A DNA stretch of 19,221 nt from Pseudo-nitzschia pungens (lineage: Eukaryota; Bacillariophyta; Bacillariophyceae; Bacillariales; Bacillariaceae): contig JAYLWG010000018.1 of NCBI GenBank assembly GCA_037355855.1, forward strand, positions 1 through 19,221. Reading direction: 5' to 3'. The notes under the pieces were generated by a model. The model was not told where the DNA came from, did not search any database, and was given only the letters and a program-made list of their open reading frames with translations. This document shows positions 9,649 to 19,221 of the stretch, piece by piece; positions within the stretch are counted from its first letter, which is position 1, and each line of letters opens with the position of its first letter. A program made the translations under genes and the position numbers.

Positions 9649-10212
9649 TTAAATTTCTAACACAGTATCTAGATGTTTTGCTAGTTTTTGTAATTGATTT
9701 TTAACTGTAAAATCAATAACTTTTGATTCTGTTTTAATTAAAAATCCACCAATTAAACTAGGGTCAACATTAATTACTAATCGAATTTCTCTAGCATTCG
9801 TTAATTCTTTTAATTTTTGAATTAGCGTATCTTTTTGTAAATTTGTAAAAGCAGATGCTGTTGAAACTTCAATCATTTTAATTGACGCAGTTTGATAAAT
9901 TAATTCTAAATAAGCATCAATAACTGACGTTAATAAATTAATTCGATCACGTTCAACTAAAACCATTAAGAAATTAAAAGTATCAGTATTAAGTTGCGAC
10001 TTTAATGTTTTCGTTAAAATCCCACGTTTTACTTCTTGTTTTACAATAGGATTGTTTAGATATTCTAATAATTCTGGAGTTTCCTCAAGGAAGATATCTA
10101 AATTTTGAAAATCTGCTGTAATTTGATGCATGATGTTCTTTTCAACAGAAAAGTCAAATAAGGCACGTGCATAAGGAGCTGCAATTTTCGATGTTAAGGG
10201 ATTTCCACTCAT
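9649..10212 (-). CDS. atpD: ATP synthase CF1 subunit delta
   Basis: A 187-residue delta subunit, the cap that joins the top of F1 to the peripheral stalk. The N-terminal helical domain begins [15 protein letters not shown], a family hallmark, and the C-terminus has [18 protein letters not shown]. The start codon overlaps the atpF stop in an ATGA tetranucleotide, so translation is probably coupled to atpF, whose product delta contacts. Plastid-encoded delta is a red-lineage trait; in green plants the gene is nuclear. Confidence 0.96.
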   Translation of the reverse strand: MSGNPLTSKIAAPYARALFDFSVEKNIMHQITADFQNLDIFLEETPELLEYLNNPIVKQEVKRGILTKTLKSQLNTDTFNFLMVLVERDRINLLTSVIDAYLELIYQTASIKMIEVSTASAFTNLQKDTLIQKLKELTNAREIRLVINVDPSLIGGFLIKTESKVIDFTVKNQLQKLAKHLDTVLEI

Positions 10213-10745
10213 AATAAATCTCCTTTTAATTTATCAATAGTCTCATTAATTAGAGCACTTGAACGTTCTTCCGATTTAAATGTTTCTTGTACACGAGTTA
10301 ATGTTCGTTGTAATACAAGCGTAATAATTTGCTGTTTAATTTCAACAAATATTTGACGTTCTTTAGAACGGAAAGTTGCTAATGCACGGTCAAAGCGAAC
10401 TGTTAAATCTTTTTTAGCTTGAAACGCATCTGATTCAAGTAATACTTTTTTAGTTGCAACAGCTTCATTTTTAATTTCACTGATAACAATATTTGCTTGA
10501 TTCAATTGTTTTTGAGCTTCATCTAGACGTTTCTTCGCTTCGCTTAATCTATCTTCAGCATCTTGAACACCTTTTACAATCGTTGTTCTTCGTTCTTCTA
10601 ATAATGATCCTAAAAAGTCTCGACCGGTATAAAATAATATTCCAAGCAATGCTGCAATATTAATTAAACCTGTTTCTAGAATATCGGTATTTAAACTAAT
10701 GCCTTCATTGGCAAGTAATGTAAAAATCTGATCAAAATTTTCCAT
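10209..10745 (-). CDS. atpF: ATP synthase CF0 subunit b (I)
   Basis: A 178-residue peripheral-stalk subunit. A membrane helix near the N-terminus (about residues 24-42) is followed by [21 protein letters not shown] and a long charged, heptad-like coiled coil to the C-terminus. With AtpG (b') it forms the stator that keeps alpha3beta3 from turning. It has no intron, unlike plant plastid atpF. The 3' end overlaps atpD by four bases; 62 bases separate it from atpG. Confidence 0.96.
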   Translation of the reverse strand: MENFDQIFTLLANEGISLNTDILETGLINIAALLGILFYTGRDFLGSLLEERRTTIVKGVQDAEDRLSEAKKRLDEAQKQLNQANIVISEIKNEAVATKKVLLESDAFQAKKDLTVRFDRALATFRSKERQIFVEIKQQIITLVLQRTLTRVQETFKSEERSSALINETIDKLKGDLL

Positions 10746-10807
10746 GTTTTCGATTTTTTATCTAAACTGTTCACTTATAGAAAGAAAAATTACAGTTCAC
10801 AAAAAAT

Positions 10808-11278
10808 TTAAATTGCTAATCTAGCTTCAATATCTGTCGCTAATGACTGAACAATTTCGTCTAAATTATTAAGTGCAATTTCTTTTTTAGCAAAAAGATC
10901 TTTAGTAATAGTATCTAATAAATTATCAATATATTTTTGAGAAATATTTACTTCTACTTCTAAGATTTCTTTATGAATTTTTTGTGATTTTGTAATTTCT
11001 AATTGAGCTTGTTTACGGACATCCTCTAACTCTTGTTCATATTGTGTTGTTAGTTTATTAGCTTCTGCTAATATTTCTGAAGCTTCGCTAAGATTTGTTA
11101 GAATATATTCTTTTCGCTCTTCAATGATTGTTAATAATGGATTATATAAAATCACATTTAAAAGAATCATTAATAGTAAAAATTGAATTGCTACTAATGG
11201 TAATGTTGCATTTATATCAAATAATCCACCAGGTCCACTAACTTCTGAACTTGAGATTAAAATTGAAAAATTAATCAT
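10808..11278 (-). CDS. atpG: ATP synthase CF0 subunit b' (II)
   Basis: A 156-residue second stator subunit (b'), homologous to AtpF. It opens with a short lumenal part containing [20 protein letters not shown], has one membrane helix (about residues 26-46), then the [15 protein letters not shown] segment and a charged coiled coil. Plastid-encoded b' is found in the red lineage; in plants it is nuclear. Lies between atpH and atpF, and is preceded by two hairpins that separate it from atpH. Confidence 0.96.
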   Translation of the reverse strand: MINFSILISSSEVSGPGGLFDINATLPLVAIQFLLLMILLNVILYNPLLTIIEERKEYILTNLSEASEILAEANKLTTQYEQELEDVRKQAQLEITKSQKIHKEILEVEVNISQKYIDNLLDTITKDLFAKKEIALNNLDEIVQSLATDIEARLAI

Positions 11279-11313
11279 ATAAAATCTATATACTATAGAA
11301 TTAAAGTTTTGTT

Positions 11314-11362
11314 AATAAAAACCTGTTAATTAGGTTTTTATTTTGGTGTAAGAATTTCTTAC
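11314..11362 (-). terminator. Tandem hairpins in the atpH-atpG spacer
   Basis: Read on the minus strand after the atpH stop, a short inverted repeat GTAAGA/TCTTAC (11348-11353 with 11357-11362, 3-nt loop) comes first. An 11-bp perfect stem (arms 11314-11324 and 11332-11342, 7-nt loop) follows. They could form atpH mRNA 3' ends or processing points inside the cluster, leaving more atpH than atpG message. Confidence 0.5.
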
Positions 11363-11371
11363 GTCTTAGAA

Positions 11372-11650
<279 letters not shown>

Positions 11651-11680
11651 TTAAAAAATCTAATCTTGGTCAGTCAAAAC

Positions 11681-12397
11681 TTATTCAAGAGCTTCTGCAA
11701 TATAAGCAGCAGCTAATGTTGAGAAAATTAAAGCTTGTACTGAACCAGCAAAAATCCCTAATAACATGATTGGTAAAGGAATTACCAACGGAACTAATGA
11801 AGTTAATACAGTAATTGTTAATTCATCAGCTAAAACATTCCCGAATAATCGGAAACTTAATGATAACGGCTTTGTAAAATCTTCTAGAATATTAATTGGT
11901 AAAAGAAGTGGAATTGGTTGAACATAACGTTTAAAATATCCAAACCCTTTTTTACTTAAACCCGCATAAAAATAAGCAAGTGAAGTTAATAATGCTAATG
12001 CAACTGTTGTATTAATATCATTTGTAGGAGCAGCAAATTCTCCTTCTGGCAATTCAATTAATTTCCAAGGGATAATCGCCCCTGCCCAGTTACATCCAAA
12101 AATAAAGAAGAATAACGTTCCAATAAATGGAATCCATTCTTTATAAAAACTCTCACCTAATTGATCTTTAGCAATGTCAGTTACAAATTCAACTGCTGTT
12201 TCCATAAAATTTTGGAAACCATGGGGAATTCGTTCTGCATTTGAACTACCTAAGAATGCAAACAATAATAATACTGCAAATACAAACCAGATAACTACAA
12301 GCACTTGACCATGTACTAAAAATCCTGCAAGATTCCAGTAAAAATGTTTTCCAACTTCTGCTTCCGCTAATAGTGTGAACATATTTGAATCAAACAT
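11681..12397 (-). CDS. atpI: ATP synthase CF0 subunit a (IV)
   Basis: A 238-residue membrane protein forming the half-channels through which protons reach the c ring. It has several hydrophobic helices, the conserved helix with the essential Arg in [13 protein letters not shown], and ends [12 protein letters not shown] use the ATG at 12397 ([10 protein letters not shown]). An in-frame TTG four codons upstream would begin MYPEM and a later ATG also exists, so the start is uncertain. First gene of the ATP synthase cluster. A minus-strand TATAAT at 12468-12473 is a possible promoter box without a clear -35. Confidence 0.93.
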   Translation of the reverse strand: MFDSNMFTLLAEAEVGKHFYWNLAGFLVHGQVLVVIWFVFAVLLLFAFLGSSNAERIPHGFQNFMETAVEFVTDIAKDQLGESFYKEWIPFIGTLFFFIFGCNWAGAIIPWKLIELPEGEFAAPTNDINTTVALALLTSLAYFYAGLSKKGFGYFKRYVQPIPLLLPINILEDFTKPLSLSFRLFGNVLADELTITVLTSLVPLVIPLPIMLLGIFAGSVQALIFSTLAAAYIAEALE

Positions 12398-12507
12398 TTC
12401 TGGGTACAAAAAATTTAACTAATTTAGTAAATTACCCAATATTAAAAAATATATAGGAACATGATAGATTATAAATGAATTTATCATAATTTAGGGATAT
12501 ATTTATA

Positions 12508-12519
12508 AAAAAGCTTTTT
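12508..12519. repeat. Palindrome at the sufC 3' end
   Basis: A 12-base perfect palindrome centred on AAGCTT, touching the sufC stop codon and followed on the minus strand by A+T-rich sequence. With no loop it is a poor hairpin; it may simply reflect A- and T-runs. Confidence 0.35.
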
Positions 12520-13276
12520 ATTTTTTTAACCATTCGTAACCTTTCGCTTCTAGTTGGGTTGCTAAATCAGCTGAACCCGTTTTTGTAATTTGACCATTTT
12601 GCATTACATGGACATAGGTTGGAGTAATATAATCTAATAATCGCTGATAATGAGTAATCAATAAAATTCCTTTCGAGGGACTCATGAAATTATTGATTCC
12701 TGCTGAAATTGTTTTCAATGCATCAATATCTAAGCCTGAATCTGTTTCATCTAAAATCACTAATTCAGAATCCAATAAAATCATTTGTAGAATCTCATTT
12801 CGTTTTTTCTCACCCCCTGAAAATCCTTCATTAACATTTCGATTTAAAAAAGCTGGGGACATCTTAACCAGTTCTAATTTCTCGTTAATAATTTGAAAGA
12901 ACTCAATTGGAGTAACTTCAGGTTTATTATAAAATTTTTGTTTCGCATTGTAGGCCAAACGTAGAAAATCTTCATTACTAACACCCGGAATTTCAATAGG
13001 ATACTGAAAAGCTAAAAATATTCCTAAATGTGATCTTTCCTCAGGTTCAAGGTCTAAAATACTTAGCCCTTTAAAAAGAATCTCACCATCTAATACTGAA
13101 TAGGCAGGATGGCCAGCTAAAACTTTTGAAAAAGTACTTTTTCCTGAACCATTAGGTCCCATAATGGCATGAATTTCACCTTGATTGATTTTTAAGTTAA
13201 AATCTTTTAAAATTTCATTTTCATTGATAGAAACGTGTAAATTTTTGACTTCTAAAAGAGTTAAATTTGAATTCAT
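12518..13276 (-). CDS. sufC: Fe-S assembly ATPase SufC (Ycf16)
   Basis: A 252-residue ABC-type ATPase without membrane segments, which powers the SufBCD scaffold for iron-sulfur cluster assembly in the stroma. Walker [10 protein letters not shown] is at 40-48, Q-loop Gln91 ([12 protein letters not shown]), signature FSGGEKKR (152-159), Walker B LVILDE (172-177), and the switch His in LLITHY (209). All are intact. Its ATG overlaps the sufB stop by one base (TAATG), so the two are translated together. SufD is not encoded here and would be imported. Confidence 0.97.
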   Translation of the reverse strand: MNSNLTLLEVKNLHVSINENEILKDFNLKINQGEIHAIMGPNGSGKSTFSKVLAGHPAYSVLDGEILFKGLSILDLEPEERSHLGIFLAFQYPIEIPGVSNEDFLRLAYNAKQKFYNKPEVTPIEFFQIINEKLELVKMSPAFLNRNVNEGFSGGEKKRNEILQMILLDSELVILDETDSGLDIDALKTISAGINNFMSPSKGILLITHYQRLLDYITPTYVHVMQNGQITKTGSADLATQLEAKGYEWLKK

Positions 13277-14736
13277 TAGCCAACACTTCCTTCTAATTTT
13301 AAAGTTAATAAGTTATCTGCTTCTGCAGCAAATTCAAGAGGTAATTCTGTGAAAATTTCACGACAAAAACCGCTGATCATTAATTCAACAGCTTTTTCTA
13401 ATTCTATACCACGCTGTAAAAAGTAAAAAATTTGTTCTTCACCAATTTTGGAAGTTGAAGCTTCGTGTTCAATTTTTGTCGTTGAATTATAAACAGAAAT
13501 AAATGGGAATGTATTTGCATTGGATAAATTACCAATTAATAATGAATCACATTGAGAATAATTACGTGCACCATGAGCCTTATTCAATACATTTACAAAT
13601 CCACGGTAACTATTTTTAGATTTACCAGCAGAAATACCTTTGGAGATAATTCGACTTCGTGAATTTTTACCAATATGCATCATTTTTGTTCCCGTATCCG
13701 CTTGCTGATAATTATTCGTTAATGCAACGGAATAAAACTCACCTTGTGAGTTATCACCCATTAAAACACAACTTGGGTATTTCCATGTGATTGCAGATCC
13801 CGTTTCAACTTGTGTCCAGGAAATTTTTGAATTGGCTCCAGCACATAAACCACGTTTAGTCACAAAGTTATAAATTCCCCCCTTACCATATTCATTTCCT
13901 GAATACCAATTCTGAACTGTTGAATATTTAATTGTGGCATTTTCTAAAGCTACTAATTCAACAACAGCTGCATGAAGTTGATTGGTATCATACTGAGGAG
14001 CAGTACAACCTTCTAAATAATTAACTTGGCTATTTTTTTCAGCAATTAATAATGTGCGTTCAAACTGTCCTGAATTTTCATCATTGATTCTAAAATATGT
14101 AGAAATATCTAATGGACAAATTGTATCCTCGGGAATATAACAAAACGATCCATCCGTAAATACCGCCGAATTTAATGCCGAAAAATAATTATCTCCAATT
14201 GGTACAACTGAACCTAAGTATTTTTTAATTAATTCAGGTGAATGATGAACCGCTTCTGAAATTGATGAAAAAATAATTCCATATTTACTTAATTCATCTT
14301 GAAATGTTGTTCCTACTGAAACACTATCGAATACCACATCAACAGCAACATTTGCTAATCGTTTTTGTTCCGTTAATGAAATTCCTAATTTTTCAAAAGT
14401 TTGCAGTAATTCTGGATCAACTTCATTTAAATCTTGTAATTTCTTTTTAGATTTAGGCGCGGAATAATAAACAATTTCTTGATAATTAATTTGTGGAAAT
14501 TTTAAATAAGCCCATTCAGGCTCAGACATTTGTTTCCATCTTTTGTATGCCTTTAAACGAAATTCTAACAAAAATTCTGGTTCTTGTTTTTTCTTTGAAA
14601 TCAAGGTAACCGTTTGTTCATTTAGTCCTTTCTTAATAATATCTTTTTCAATATTTGTTGAAAATCCATATTGGTAGGTTTTATTTACCAATTTAGTAAT
14701 ATTGGTATTTAAAACTTTATTTGATTGGTTAATCAT
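13276..14736 (-). CDS. sufB: Fe-S assembly scaffold SufB (Ycf24)
   Basis: A 486-residue scaffold on which Fe-S clusters are built in the plastid for photosystem I, ferredoxin and b6f. The N-terminal [21 protein letters not shown] and the beta-helix core ([22 protein letters not shown]) are typical. The conserved catalytic Cys in [13 protein letters not shown] is residue 396, followed by [20 protein letters not shown]. Length fits the family. Transcribed away from rbcL and followed at once by sufC. A possible minus-strand promoter lies at 14787-14813. Confidence 0.97.
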   Translation of the reverse strand: MINQSNKVLNTNITKLVNKTYQYGFSTNIEKDIIKKGLNEQTVTLISKKKQEPEFLLEFRLKAYKRWKQMSEPEWAYLKFPQINYQEIVYYSAPKSKKKLQDLNEVDPELLQTFEKLGISLTEQKRLANVAVDVVFDSVSVGTTFQDELSKYGIIFSSISEAVHHSPELIKKYLGSVVPIGDNYFSALNSAVFTDGSFCYIPEDTICPLDISTYFRINDENSGQFERTLLIAEKNSQVNYLEGCTAPQYDTNQLHAAVVELVALENATIKYSTVQNWYSGNEYGKGGIYNFVTKRGLCAGANSKISWTQVETGSAITWKYPSCVLMGDNSQGEFYSVALTNNYQQADTGTKMMHIGKNSRSRIISKGISAGKSKNSYRGFVNVLNKAHGARNYSQCDSLLIGNLSNANTFPFISVYNSTTKIEHEASTSKIGEEQIFYFLQRGIELEKAVELMISGFCREIFTELPLEFAAEADNLLTLKLEGSVG

Positions 14737-14786
14737 AGCAATTAAAATATAAGATATGTAGATAAATAATTTAATATAAATTGATT

Positions 14787-14813
14787 ATTATACATTATAG
14801 ATATTATTGTAAA
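14787..14813 (-). promoter_or_regulatory. Candidate sufB promoter
   Basis: On the minus strand, TTTACA (14808-14813) and TATAAT (14787-14792) with a 15-base spacer, 50 bases before the sufB ATG. The boxes are good but the spacing is short, and a second TATAAT lies just upstream. Confidence 0.3.
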
Positions 14814-14990
14814 AGAAATTTTTAATATACTGAAGGATAGAGTTTAATTTAATAAAATTAATTCTAAAAAGTTATAAATTAACTATTAAATAATAATTAT
14901 TTAAGCTCCTCGAAGTCAGATTATAATCAGTGATTAAGGTTGCTATTTAATATATCAATATTATTAACAATCAACCGACAGAACTAGTTT

Positions 14991-16521
<1,531 letters not shown>

Positions 16522-16541
16522 TAAATTACTTTTAAAAAATT

Positions 16542-16548
16542 AAAGGAG
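16542..16548 (+). promoter_or_regulatory. Shine-Dalgarno site supporting the rbcS GTG start
   Basis: AAAGGAG ends ten bases before the GTG at 16559. No in-frame ATG lies near the expected N-terminus, so this site supports initiation at GTG. Confidence 0.6.
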
Positions 16549-16558
16549 TATTTGAATA

Positions 16559-16978
16559 GTGAGACTTACACAAGGTTGTTTCTCGTTCTTACCAGATTTA
16601 ACTGATGAACAAATTGAAAAGCAAATTGCTTACGCTATTAGCCGCGGTTTAGCAATGAACGTTGAATGGACAGATGATCCACACCCACGTAATAGTTACT
16701 GGGAATTATGGGGTTTACCTTTATTCGATATTAAAGATTCTGCATCTGTAATGTTCGAATTAAAAGAAGCTCGTAAAGCATGTGCTGCTGGTTACATCCG
16801 TATTAACGCATTTGATGCAAGTTACGGTACTGAAAGTTGTGTTATGTCATTTATCGCAAACCGTCCAGCAAACGAACCAGGTTTCTACTTAGAGCGTACA
16901 GAACGTGAAGGTCGTTTCATTCAATACACAATTAAATCATACAGTGTTCAAGCTAATCCAGAAGGTGCTCGTTACTAA
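16559..16978 (+). CDS. rbcS: Rubisco small subunit, red type, GTG start
   Basis: A 139-residue small subunit that completes the L8S8 Rubisco. It opens MRLTQGCFSFLPDLTDEQIEKQI, has the conserved WELWGLPLFDI segment (47-57), and ends with the C-terminal extension (about 30 residues, NEPGFYLERTEREGRF to ARY) that distinguishes red-type small subunits and forms beta-hairpins in the central pore. The first codon is GTG. The next in-frame ATG is at codon 33 (AMNVEW), inside the conserved domain, so GTG is the sensible start. It is plastid-encoded with rbcL, as in red-lineage plastids. A strong 18-bp hairpin follows. Confidence 0.97.
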   Translation: MRLTQGCFSFLPDLTDEQIEKQIAYAISRGLAMNVEWTDDPHPRNSYWELWGLPLFDIKDSASVMFELKEARKACAAGYIRINAFDASYGTESCVMSFIANRPANEPGFYLERTEREGRFIQYTIKSYSVQANPEGARY

Positions 16979-17048
16979 TATTATTAGTAATTGTGCTAGG
17001 ATTAACTTCTAATAATTAACTTAAACGTTATTTATTCACATTGATTCT

Positions 17049-17090
17049 AAATTTTTGGACAAGAGTTTTTGTACTCTTGTCCAAAAATTT
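17049..17090 (+). terminator. Terminator hairpin of rbcLS
   Basis: A perfect 18-bp inverted repeat (arms 17049-17066 and 17073-17090) with a 6-nt loop. The stem contains a mixed GC core (GGACAAGAG) and the 3' arm runs into a T-run, as in an intrinsic terminator. It lies about 70 bases after the rbcS stop and is the strongest hairpin in the window. Confidence 0.85.
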
Positions 17091-17255
17091 TTTACTATCA
17101 CAAAATATTCTAAAAATGACCAACATATCCCTATAACATAGAAGTACTTGATGATTTAAAGGGTTATTGATAGTATTCTTAATCTATTAAAAACTAAATT
17201 TATTTTTATTATATTTAAATATGATATTATCAGAAATTTCTATTACTTTAAAAAT

Positions 17256-17291
17256 GAAAGTTAGATTTAAATATTTTTAAATCTAACTTTC
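17256..17291 (-). terminator. Terminator hairpin of psaF-psaJ
   Basis: A perfect 16-bp inverted repeat (arms 17256-17271 and 17276-17291) with a 4-nt loop. On the minus strand it starts seven bases after the psaJ stop, and U-rich sequence follows. Confidence 0.7.
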
Positions 17292-17298
17292 TTCATAT

Positions 17299-17424
17299 CT
17301 AGAAATATAATCCTAACATATCTGGGAAAAAACGATTAATCTCAATGATAAAACCTGCGGTAAATGTCATCCAAATCGTTAGAAGAACAGGAGCAGTTGA
17401 TAAATATTTTTGTAAGTCTTCCAT
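17299..17424 (-). CDS. psaJ: Photosystem I subunit IX PsaJ
   Basis: A 41-residue single-helix protein: [19 protein letters not shown], then [21 protein letters not shown]. The YLSTAPV opening and [12 protein letters not shown] ending are PsaJ signatures, and the length is usual. PsaJ sits beside PsaF in photosystem I and holds it in place. It follows psaF by 67 bases on the same strand, the conserved psaF-psaJ pair. Confidence 0.97.
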   Translation of the reverse strand: MEDLQKYLSTAPVLLTIWMTFTAGFIIEINRFFPDMLGLYF

Positions 17425-17491
17425 AAAAATTAAGTTAAAGTAAATAATTTACTATTGTTAAATAATATTGAACATGTTGATCATTAAAAAA

Positions 17492-18049
17492 TTAACGAGG
17501 TGAAACAGTCACTTCACTATCTGGTGCTACTAACTCACCACTAATTAATTCTTGCCATGCTGAAATTGGCCAAATGTAACCTGTAGTCATAATTTTTAAA
17601 GCTAATGGAACATTGATAATGATTTCATTTTCTGCTGGATTTTTAGTTGTACTTACTGCACGTAAATATTTACGACCAACCCAACCAATCCAACCAGAAA
17701 TATAGATGAATCCAAAACCAGGTAAAATGAATTCTGCAGCGTGACTCCATCTACCATCTGCAATTAAATGTGGTAGACCATCAGTTCCACATAATAATTC
17801 TGATCGACTATACTTATCAAAACGAGCTTTAGTTCGATCAATTTGTTGTTGTAGTGCTAAAGCTGGAGGTGAATCTGCTTCGTACTGTTTCATTCTTAAT
17901 TCTAACTTTTTAACACTACCATTTAATCTTTTTGTAAAAGCTGGCGACTCACTACATTTTTTTAATCCTCCGATCTCAGCAAAAGCTTGATTTGGAGTAA
18001 AGACTAATAATAATGCAAAAAAGGAAGCAATTATATTAAAACGTTTCAT
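17492..18049 (-). CDS. psaF: Photosystem I subunit III PsaF
   Basis: A 185-residue photosystem I subunit with a lumenal domain for docking the electron donor (cytochrome c6 or plastocyanin). Residues 1-24 form a signal peptide (basic MKRF, hydrophobic stretch, AFA cleavage site), so the mature protein begins [14 protein letters not shown]. The basic helix region [26 protein letters not shown] is the donor-binding part, and Cys37 and Cys92 may form the family's disulfide. The [23 protein letters not shown] segment is the main membrane helix. Upstream of psaJ. No convincing promoter is visible in 18050-18209. Confidence 0.97.
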   Translation of the reverse strand: MKRFNIIASFFALLLVFTPNQAFAEIGGLKKCSESPAFTKRLNGSVKKLELRMKQYEADSPPALALQQQIDRTKARFDKYSRSELLCGTDGLPHLIADGRWSHAAEFILPGFGFIYISGWIGWVGRKYLRAVSTTKNPAENEIIINVPLALKIMTTGYIWPISAWQELISGELVAPDSEVTVSPR

Positions 18050-18209
18050 AATTAGTAACTGAGTTAAAATTTTAAATTTATTTTTGGTAAACGATTTTAA
18101 AGAAAAAACTAAAATTATTACTATATATATTACTGTAGTTTAAAAAAAATTTTTTGTTTAATATATTAATTAGAATTAGTTTGCAATAAATAAAAAATAA
18201 ATATTATTG

Positions 18210-18250
18210 GACGCTCGAACCCATTTTATAATAAAAAAGGTTCGAACATC
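18210..18250 (-). terminator. Hairpin downstream of psbI
   Basis: On the minus strand the arms GATGTTCGAACC (18250-18239) and GGTTCGAGCGTC (18221-18210) form a 12-bp stem with two G-U pairs. A 6-bp inner pairing (18224-18229 with 18231-18236) can form inside the loop. The wobble pairs become A-C mismatches in plus-strand RNA, so the element belongs to psbI. It lies 15 bases after the psbI stop. Confidence 0.65.
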
Positions 18251-18265
18251 TATATAGACTTTAAA

Positions 18266-18382
18266 TTATTCGAAATCTTTACGATTTGGGTTTCTTGATG
18301 GATCACCTGAAAGAAGTCCAAAAATAAATAAAGAGACAAAGAAGATAACCGTTGTATAAACTAAAATTTTTAAAGTTAGCAT
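18266..18382 (-). CDS. psbI: Photosystem II protein PsbI
   Basis: A 38-residue reaction-centre subunit next to D1. [24 protein letters not shown] is the membrane helix and [14 protein letters not shown] the stromal tail; DPSRNPxRKD is the PsbI signature. The length is usual. It is flanked by a TATAAT box upstream (18418-18423, minus strand) and a 12-bp hairpin downstream, so it is probably a separate transcript between ycf41 and psaF. Confidence 0.97.
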   Translation of the reverse strand: MLTLKILVYTTVIFFVSLFIFGLLSGDPSRNPNRKDFE

Positions 18383-18417
18383 TTTATTTTTCTTAAAAGT
18401 TATTTTTAATAGTATGT

Positions 18418-18444
18418 ATTATACTAAAATAAAATGATTCTAAA
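18418..18444 (-). promoter_or_regulatory. Candidate psbI promoter
   Basis: On the minus strand, TTTAGA (18439-18444) and TATAAT (18418-18423) with a 15-base spacer, 35 bases before the psbI ATG. The -10 is perfect; the spacing is shorter than ideal. Confidence 0.35.
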
Positions 18445-18520
18445 TTATTTTTAGTTTTTTTGAAGAAGACTAAAAATTTGCATTCATATCTGATCTTTAG
18501 TTTACCAGAAAATAGCATTC

Positions 18521-18877
18521 TCAAACTTTTTCCGGACGGCAAATTAAAGACATTTTAAAAACATTTAAATGGTATTCTTTGGTCGATAAACTCTGTGTTC
18601 CAGGTTTATTCTGTTGCTTTTTCAAAATTTTTAAACGCCCTTGAACAAGGACATAATCACCTTTCTGATAATAAGTTTGTGCTTGTGTTCCCAATGCACC
18701 AAAAAAATAGATCATAACTCGTGTCAAAGGCTTTTGTTTCGTACTTTTTGGTCGAGCCGGAGCTAACCTAGTTTCACAAAAGACAACATTATTTTTTTGC
18801 GGTTGTACATAATATGTTCTGAAATCGCCAGTCAATTTGACTAATCCTAAGAAATAACTTGTAGTCCCAAATCTCAT
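18521..18877 (-). CDS. ycf41: Ycf41, single-strand-DNA-binding-like protein
   Basis: A 118-residue protein that I match to Ycf41 of red-lineage plastids, which resembles bacterial single-strand DNA binding and PriB-type OB-fold proteins. Visible OB-fold-like strands: SYFLGLVKLTGDF near the N-terminus, FCETRLAPARP (33-43), TRVMIYFFGALGTQAQTYYQKGDYVLVQGRLKI (52-84) and a final EYHLNVFKMSLI strand. The KGDYVLVQGRLK segment closely matches the GDxVxVxGRL of SSB proteins. It lacks the acidic C-terminal tail of bacterial SSB. A role in plastid DNA or RNA binding is inferred. It starts eight bases after the ycf39 stop, so it is co-transcribed with ycf39. Confidence 0.75.
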   Translation of the reverse strand: MRFGTTSYFLGLVKLTGDFRTYYVQPQKNNVVFCETRLAPARPKSTKQKPLTRVMIYFFGALGTQAQTYYQKGDYVLVQGRLKILKKQQNKPGTQSLSTKEYHLNVFKMSLICRPEKV

Positions 18878-18885
18878 TGTTTAAT

Positions 18886-19221
18886 CTAGATTATTAAATT
18901 TCGTTGTTTTTGAACATCTTCAAAATTAATATCGCGTAAACGTTTTAATAAACGAATAAAATATTCTAAGAAGTAATCATCTAATTGCACTATTTCATCT
19001 GAATCTACTTTAAATAATTTATATAAATCAAAAGTTGATTTTGAAAAATTATTTTCGGTATTTAAAATTTCAACAAATGCTAGACGATCACTGATATTTT
19101 GACCCCACTCGAAAAATCCAAAGAAATTACTAATTAATTTTAATACAATTAATGGAACACGTTGAACACGTGCAGTTTGCCCAGCTAATTGCTCACATAA
19201 CATAATAATTTCCGATGAAAC
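18886..19221 (-). CDS. ycf39: Ycf39, 3' end (partial at window edge)
   Basis: The C-terminal 111 residues of a reading frame still open at the right edge of the window. The visible part (SSEIIMLCEQLAGQTARVQRVP, then FFEWGQNISDRLAFVEIL, ending about 40 residues later) matches my recollection of the C-terminus of Ycf39, an atypical short-chain dehydrogenase/NmrA-type protein. In cyanobacteria Ycf39 works with Hlips in early photosystem II assembly and chlorophyll delivery to D1. The Rossmann-fold N-terminus, which would prove the assignment, lies beyond the window. The ATG at 19203 is internal rather than the start, because the frame continues upstream. Confidence 0.75.
   Translation of the reverse strand, partial: VSSEIIMLCEQLAGQTARVQRVPLIVLKLISNFFGFFEWGQNISDRLAFVEILNTENNFSKSTFDLYKLFKVDSDEIVQLDDYFLEYFIRLLKRLRDINFEDVQKQRNLII

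Larger units (their letters stand above)
16979..17298. other. rbcS-psaJ spacer, no gene seen
   Basis: 320 bases between convergent rbcS and psaJ. It holds two hairpins, one behind each gene (17049-17090 and 17256-17291), with about 165 bases of A+T-rich sequence between them in which I see no gene, tRNA or clear promoter. Confidence 0.6.

Noticed and set aside
12398..12409. atpI starting at TTG 12409 (MYPEM)
   Set aside because: An ATG follows four codons later. The TTG is possible but not needed; I noted the uncertainty.
18204..18250. tRNA-like TTCGA loop near psbI
   Set aside because: GGTTCGAAC and TTCGAGC resemble T-loops, but there is no acceptor stem, D arm or anticodon arm at the right distance on either strand. 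The pieces pair with each other as a hairpin.

Overview
The window is a stretch of plastid genome from the red-algal lineage, most likely a diatom or a close ochrophyte relative. The DNA is strongly A+T-rich and the genes are intronless and tightly packed. The gene set fits this origin: red-type (form ID) rbcL and rbcS side by side, chlI, sufB/sufC (ycf24/ycf16), ftsH, secG (ycf47), psaM, petM, petN, ycf39, ycf41, ycf42 and ycf45, and a single atpI-H-G-F-D-A cluster. Species cannot be told from the sequence alone. I see no tRNA, rRNA, mobile element, CRISPR array or sign of transfer.

Layout, left to right. (1) 1-880: end of the psbB-type cluster, with psbT(+), psbN(-) and psbH(+), then two tiny cytochrome b6f genes, petN and petM. 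(2) 880-3110: rps14, psaM, chlI and secG, all plus strand. (3) 3327-5949: a minus-strand run read ycf42-rpl35-rpl20-ycf45. (4) 6138-8009: ftsH on plus, divergent from ycf42. (5) 8089-12397: ATP synthase cluster on minus, atpI-atpH-atpG-atpF-atpD-atpA. (6) 12518-14736: sufB-sufC on minus, overlapping by one base. (7) 15049-16978: rbcL-rbcS on plus. (8) 17299-19221: minus strand, with the 3' end of ycf39, then ycf41, psbI, psaF and psaJ.

Most products serve the photosynthetic membrane: photosystem II (psbT, psbN, psbH, psbI, with ycf39 and ftsH in assembly and repair), b6f (petN, petM), photosystem I (psaM, psaF, psaJ), ATP synthase, and Rubisco. The rest supply chlorophyll (chlI), Fe-S clusters (sufBC), protein export (secG) and translation (rps14, rpl20, rpl35). 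Nearly every transcription-unit end carries a perfect or near-perfect inverted repeat, and I list these as terminators or 3'-end stabilisers. Promoter calls are weak pattern matches.

I found no new system; this is an ordinary core plastid region. The leads most worth checking are: a ycf42 peroxiredoxin-like protein in which the peroxidatic Cys and the catalytic Arg are both replaced while the resolving Cys is kept; an 18-bp dyad over the proposed rbcL -35 box, a candidate operator; a psbI 3' hairpin whose G-U pairs let it form fully only in the psbI-sense RNA; and tandem hairpins between atpH and atpG.
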